From contig NZ_DFUE01000090.1 in the NCBI RefSeq assembly GCF_002379585.1, forward strand, positions 1 through 64,000: a stretch of 64,000 nt of DNA. Direction: 5' to 3'. The notes below the pieces were generated by a model. That model made no database searches. It was not told the DNA's origin and saw nothing but the letters and a program-made list of their open reading frames with translations. Position 1 is the stretch's first letter. The number at the start of each line of letters is the position of its first letter. The stretch is from Pseudomonas sp. UBA4194. GTDB lineage: Bacteria; Pseudomonadota; Gammaproteobacteria; Pseudomonadales; Pseudomonadaceae. Below, in pieces: positions 60,465 to 64,000 of this stretch. The position numbers and the translations under genes were made by a program.

Positions 60465-61824
60465 AGCCATGCACTTGAGCCAATTGGCCGATGCCCTGCA
60501 CGGTCGAGTAGCGGGCGCCGATGCCAGCTTCGACGGCGTCAGCATCGACAGTCGCGCCATCCGCCCCGGGCAACTGTTCGTCGCCCTGACCGGGCCTCGC
60601 TTCGATGGTCACGACTACCTCGCTGACGTCGCCGCCAAGGGCGCGGTTGCCGCGCTGGTAGAGCGCGAAGTGGCTGACAGTTCGCTGCCGCAACTGGTGG
60701 TGGCCGACACCCGTCTGGCCCTGGGCCAATTGGGCGCGCTGAACCGTGCGCTGTTCACTCGCCCGGTCGCGGCCATCACGGGCTCCAGCGGCAAGACCAC
60801 CGTCAAGGAAATGCTCGCCAGCATCCTGCGCACACAAGGCCCGGTATTGGCCACGCGGGGCAACCTGAACAACGATCTCGGCGCCCCGTTGACCCTGCTG
60901 GAACTCGCCCCCGAACACCAGGCCGCCGTGATCGAACTGGGTGCGTCGCGCATCGGCGAGATCGCCTACACCGTCGGCTTGACCCAGCCTCACGTGGTGG
61001 TGATCAACAACGCCGGCACCGCCCATGTGGGCGAGTTCGGCGGTCCGGAGAAAATCGTCGAGGCCAAGGGTGAAATCCTCGAAGGACTGGGCGAGGGCGG
61101 TACCGCTATCCTCAACCTGGACGATAAGGCTTTCGCCATCTGGCAGGCCCGGGCGGGCGATCACGCCGTTCTCAGCTTTTCCTTGAGCAACCCTGCCGCA
61201 GATTTCCATTCCACCGCCCGGCGCAGCGATGCCCGTGGCTGCCCCGCGTTCACCCTGCACGGTCCGTGCGGTGTGGCGGAGGTGCAACTGAACCTGCTCG
61301 GTGTTCACAACGTACTCAACGCCCTGGCCGCGGCAGCTGCCGCTCATGCGCTGGGCGTGCCGGTGGCCGGCATCGAAGCGGGCCTGAACAACGTTCAACC
61401 GGTCAAGGGCCGCACCGTCGCGCAAATTGCCACCAACGGTGCGCGGGTGATCGACGACACCTACAACGCAAACCCCACGTCAATGTGCGCGGCAATCGAT
61501 ATACTGGCCGGCTTTTCCGGGCGGACCGTTCTGGTGCTCGGGGATATCGGTGAATTGGGTGCCTGGGCCGAAGAAGGCCACCGTCAGGTGGGCGAATACG
61601 CAGTCGGCAAGGTCGACGCGCTGTATGCCGTGGGGCCGATGATGGCCCATGCGGTGAACGCCTTCGGAACCCAGGGCAAACATTTCACCAGCCAGGCTGA
61701 CCTGATCGCGGCACTTGCCGCTGAACAGGGTTCCACTACCACAATTTTGATCAAGGGATCACGCAGCGCGGCGATGGAAAACATTGTGGCGGCGCTGTGT
61801 GGTTCTGGCGGGGAGAAACATTAA
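60457..61824 (+). CDS. murF: UDP-MurNAc-tripeptide:D-Ala-D-Ala ligase
   Basis: A 455-residue Mur ligase with P-loop I-T-G-S-S-G-K-T-T (about 107-115) and D-D-T-Y-N-A-N-P (about 332-339). It adds D-Ala-D-Ala to make the UDP-MurNAc-pentapeptide. I chose ATG 60457, which overlaps murE; Met5 (M-H-L-S-Q) is also possible. It overlaps mraY by one base (TAATG). Confidence 0.97.
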   Translation: MLEAMHLSQLADALHGRVAGADASFDGVSIDSRAIRPGQLFVALTGPRFDGHDYLADVAAKGAVAALVEREVADSSLPQLVVADTRLALGQLGALNRALFTRPVAAITGSSGKTTVKEMLASILRTQGPVLATRGNLNNDLGAPLTLLELAPEHQAAVIELGASRIGEIAYTVGLTQPHVVVINNAGTAHVGEFGGPEKIVEAKGEILEGLGEGGTAILNLDDKAFAIWQARAGDHAVLSFSLSNPAADFHSTARRSDARGCPAFTLHGPCGVAEVQLNLLGVHNVLNALAAAAAAHALGVPVAGIEAGLNNVQPVKGRTVAQIATNGARVIDDTYNANPTSMCAAIDILAGFSGRTVLVLGDIGELGAWAEEGHRQVGEYAVGKVDALYAVGPMMAHAVNAFGTQGKHFTSQADLIAALAAEQGSTTTILIKGSRSAAMENIVAALCGSGGEKH

Positions 61825-62906
61825 TGCTGCTGCTGCTGGCGGAATTTCTGCAACAGTTCCATAAAGGCTTCGCGGTCTTTCAGTACCTGACCCTGCGCGG
61901 GATTCTGGGCGTACTGACCGCGCTGTCGCTGGCCCTCTGGTTGGGCCCCTGGATGATCCGCACCTTGCAGATTCGTCAGATCGGCCAAGCGGTACGCAAC
62001 GACGGCCCGCAATCGCACCTGTCCAAGTCCGGCACGCCGACCATGGGCGGTGCGTTGATCCTTTCGGCCATCGCCATCAGCACCCTGCTGTGGGCTGACC
62101 TGTCCAACCGCTATGTATGGGTGGTCCTAATCGTCACCCTGCTGTTCGGCGGCATCGGTTGGGTCGACGACTACCGCAAGGTGATCGAGAAGAACTCCCG
62201 CGGCCTGCCCAGCCGCTGGAAGTATTTCTGGCAGTCGGTGTTTGGCCTGGGCGCCGCCGTGTTCCTGTACGTGACCGCGCCGAGTTCGGTGGAAACCACC
62301 CTGATCATTCCGATGCTCAAGGATGCCAGCATTCCTCTGGGCGTCGGCTTCATCGTGCTGAGCTACTTCGTCATCGTCGGTTCCAGCAACGCGGTCAACC
62401 TCACCGATGGCCTGGATGGCCTGGCGATTCTGCCCACGGTCATGGTCGGCGGCGCACTGGGCATATTCTGCTACCTGTCGGGCAACATCAAATTTGCCGA
62501 ATACCTGCTCATTCCCTATGTACCCGGAGCCGGCGAGCTGATCGTGTTCTGTGGCGCGCTGATTGGTGCCGGCCTGGGCTTTCTGTGGTTCAACACCTAT
62601 CCCGCTCAGGTGTTCATGGGTGACGTCGGGGCACTGGCTCTGGGTGCGGCCCTGGGCACCATCGCGGTGATCGTGCGTCAGGAAATCGTCCTGTTCATCA
62701 TGGGCGGCATCTTCGTGGTCGAGACCCTCTCGGTGGTCATCCAGGTGGCATCGTTCAAACTCACCGGCCGCCGCGTGTTTCGCATGGCGCCGATTCATCA
62801 CCATTTCGAACTCAAAGGCTGGCCTGAACCTCGCGTCATCGTCCGTTTCTGGATCATCACCGTGATTCTGGTGCTGATCGGCCTTGCCACCCTGAAGCTG
62901 AGGTAG
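61824..62906 (+). CDS. mraY: Phospho-MurNAc-pentapeptide transferase MraY
   Basis: A 360-residue membrane enzyme with ten membrane helices that makes lipid I from UDP-MurNAc-pentapeptide and undecaprenyl phosphate. The catalytic region N-L-T-D-G-L-D-G-L-A (about 191-200), F-M-G-D-V-G-A-L (D about 267) and P-I-H-H-H-F-E (about 322-328) are intact. Full length for the family. Confidence 0.98.
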   Translation: MLLLLAEFLQQFHKGFAVFQYLTLRGILGVLTALSLALWLGPWMIRTLQIRQIGQAVRNDGPQSHLSKSGTPTMGGALILSAIAISTLLWADLSNRYVWVVLIVTLLFGGIGWVDDYRKVIEKNSRGLPSRWKYFWQSVFGLGAAVFLYVTAPSSVETTLIIPMLKDASIPLGVGFIVLSYFVIVGSSNAVNLTDGLDGLAILPTVMVGGALGIFCYLSGNIKFAEYLLIPYVPGAGELIVFCGALIGAGLGFLWFNTYPAQVFMGDVGALALGAALGTIAVIVRQEIVLFIMGGIFVVETLSVVIQVASFKLTGRRVFRMAPIHHHFELKGWPEPRVIVRFWIITVILVLIGLATLKLR

Positions 62907-62911
62907 AACGA

Positions 62912-64000
62912 GTGTCTCTGATCGCTTCTTCCCACTTCCGCATCGTTGTCGGCCTCGGCAAGAGCGGCATGTCCCTGGTGCGTTTTCTCGCGCGCCAGGG
63001 CGTGGCCTTCGCCGTGGCCGACACGCGCGAGAATCCGCCGGAGCTGGCAACCCTGCGCCGCGATTTCCCGCAGGTGGAAGTGCGCTGTGGCGAACTGGAC
63101 GTCGAGTTCCTGTGCCGCGCCGATGAGCTGTACGTGAGCCCCGGCCTGGCGTTGGCGACTCCGGCGTTGCAGCAGGCTGCAGCCCGTGGCGTTCAGCTGT
63201 CCGGGGACATCGATCTGTTCGCCCGGCACGCCAAGGCACCGATCGTCGCCATCAGCGGTTCCAATGCCAAGAGCACCGTCACCACCCTGGTAGGCGAGAT
63301 GGCTGTGGCGGCAGGCAAGCGTGTGGCAGTGGGCGGCAACCTGGGCGAGCCGGCGCTGGATCTGCTCGCCGATGACATCGAGCTGTATGTACTGGAGCTG
63401 TCCAGCTTCCAGCTGGAAACCACCCACCAGCTCAATGCCGAAGTGGCCACGGTACTCAATGTCAGCGAAGACCACATGGACCGCTACAGCGGTCTTCCGG
63501 CCTATCACCTGGCCAAGCATCGGATCTTCCGCGGTGCGCGCAAGGTGGTCTTCAACCGCCAGGATGCCCTGAGCCGGCCGCTGATGGGCGAAGGCCTGCC
63601 ATGCTGGACCTTCGGTTTGAACATTCCGGATTTCAAGGCCTTCGGCCTGCGCGAAGAAAACGGCCAGAAATACCTGGCCTATGAGTTCCAGAACCTGATG
63701 CCGGTCAGCGACCTGAAAGTACGCGGCGCTCACAACCAGGCCAATGCCCTGGCCGCGCTGGCGCTGGGTCATGCCGTGGGCCTGCCGTTCGAGACCATGC
63801 TCACCAGTCTGCGCGCGTTCAGCGGCTTGCCGCACCGCTGCCAGTGGCTGCGCGAGCGTGACGGCGTGGCCTGGTACGACGACTCCAAGGCCACCAACGT
63901 CGGCGCGGCCATTGCCGCCGTCGAAGGCCTGGGTGCCGACATCGACGGCAAGCTGGTGCTGGTGGCCGGTGGCGATGGCAAGGGTGCCGACTTCAGCTCG
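62912..64000 (+). CDS. murD: UDP-MurNAc-L-alanine:D-glutamate ligase (partial)
   Basis: The first 363 codons of murD; the gene continues past the right edge. It starts with GTG (62912), five bases behind mraY. Visible: Rossmann G-L-G-K-S-G-M-S (about 14-21), ATP-binding I-S-G-S-N-A-K-S-T-V (about 113-122), G-G-N-L-G (about 142-146) and Y-D-D-S-K-A-T-N (about 322-329). It adds D-glutamate to UDP-MurNAc-L-Ala. Confidence 0.97.
   Translation, partial: MSLIASSHFRIVVGLGKSGMSLVRFLARQGVAFAVADTRENPPELATLRRDFPQVEVRCGELDVEFLCRADELYVSPGLALATPALQQAAARGVQLSGDIDLFARHAKAPIVAISGSNAKSTVTTLVGEMAVAAGKRVAVGGNLGEPALDLLADDIELYVLELSSFQLETTHQLNAEVATVLNVSEDHMDRYSGLPAYHLAKHRIFRGARKVVFNRQDALSRPLMGEGLPCWTFGLNIPDFKAFGLREENGQKYLAYEFQNLMPVSDLKVRGAHNQANALAALALGHAVGLPFETMLTSLRAFSGLPHRCQWLRERDGVAWYDDSKATNVGAAIAAVEGLGADIDGKLVLVAGGDGKGADFSS

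Noticed and set aside
1..64000. CRISPR arrays, tRNA or rRNA genes, insertion sequences and prophage
   Set aside because: I found no regularly spaced repeats, no cloverleaf-like tRNA sequence with the conserved TTCGAAT arm in the gaps, no rRNA sequence and no transposase, integrase or phage structural gene. Gaps between genes are short and accounted for.

Overview
This window is a stretch of Pseudomonas chromosome (GC-rich, roughly 60-65% by eye). The gene content and order point to the P. putida/P. fluorescens side of the genus: fagA-fumC-orfX-sodA behind a Fur box, a fused cysNC, algW, the kdsD-kdsC-lptCAB-rpoN-hpf-ptsN-rapZ-ptsO cluster facing mlaFEDCB, and short REP sequences of the GTGGGAGCGGGC type. 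Nearly everything is core genome. I see no phage, insertion sequence, CRISPR array or tRNA gene. The only structural RNA found is RNase P RNA (rnpB).

Layout. 1-11 kb: cell shape and envelope genes (end of mreC, mreD), maf, rng, yhdP, a nitrilase-type amidase, tldD and pmbA with yjgA/darP on the opposite strand between them. 11-14.1 kb: the iron-regulated fagA-fumC-orfX-sodA operon and a 40-residue membrane peptide. 14.1-21.2 kb (minus strand): Kdo synthesis, LPS transport, sigma-54, ribosome hibernation and the nitrogen PTS. 21.4-24.5 kb: the Mla phospholipid transport operon. 24.6-29.3 kb: ibaG, murA, hisG, hisD, hisC. 29.4-34.5 kb: algW (minus), a Nif3-like protein, cysD and cysNC. 34.7-39.3 kb: one very large gene (1530 codons) resembling the dermonecrotic-toxin-like (DUF6543-type) proteins of Pseudomonas. 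39.4-45.4 kb: yhcB/zapG, a small alpha/beta hydrolase, trpS, zapE, a GlxA-type regulator and an aldo/keto reductase. 45.6-50.2 kb: rplM-rpsI, petABC (cytochrome bc1), sspA-sspB. 50.3-53.8 kb (minus): lpoA-yraN-gmhA/diaA-dolP. 53.9-64 kb: rsmI, rnpB and the start of the division/cell-wall (dcw) cluster mraZ-rsmH-ftsL-ftsI-murE-murF-mraY-murD; murD runs off the right edge.

Much of the window concerns the envelope: peptidoglycan precursors (murA, murE, murF, mraY, murD, ftsI, lpoA), LPS (kdsD, kdsC, lptABC), phospholipid traffic (mla, yhdP), shape and division (mre, ftsL, zapE, zapG) and envelope stress (algW, dolP). The items most worth a second look are the large toxin-like protein with no neighbouring immunity gene and with its ribosome binding site inside a hairpin, an unusually short cytochrome c1 that seems to lack a loop of about 44 residues, a nested palindrome just before hisD, a promoter overlapping the trpS terminator, and paired palindromes at the ends of convergent genes.
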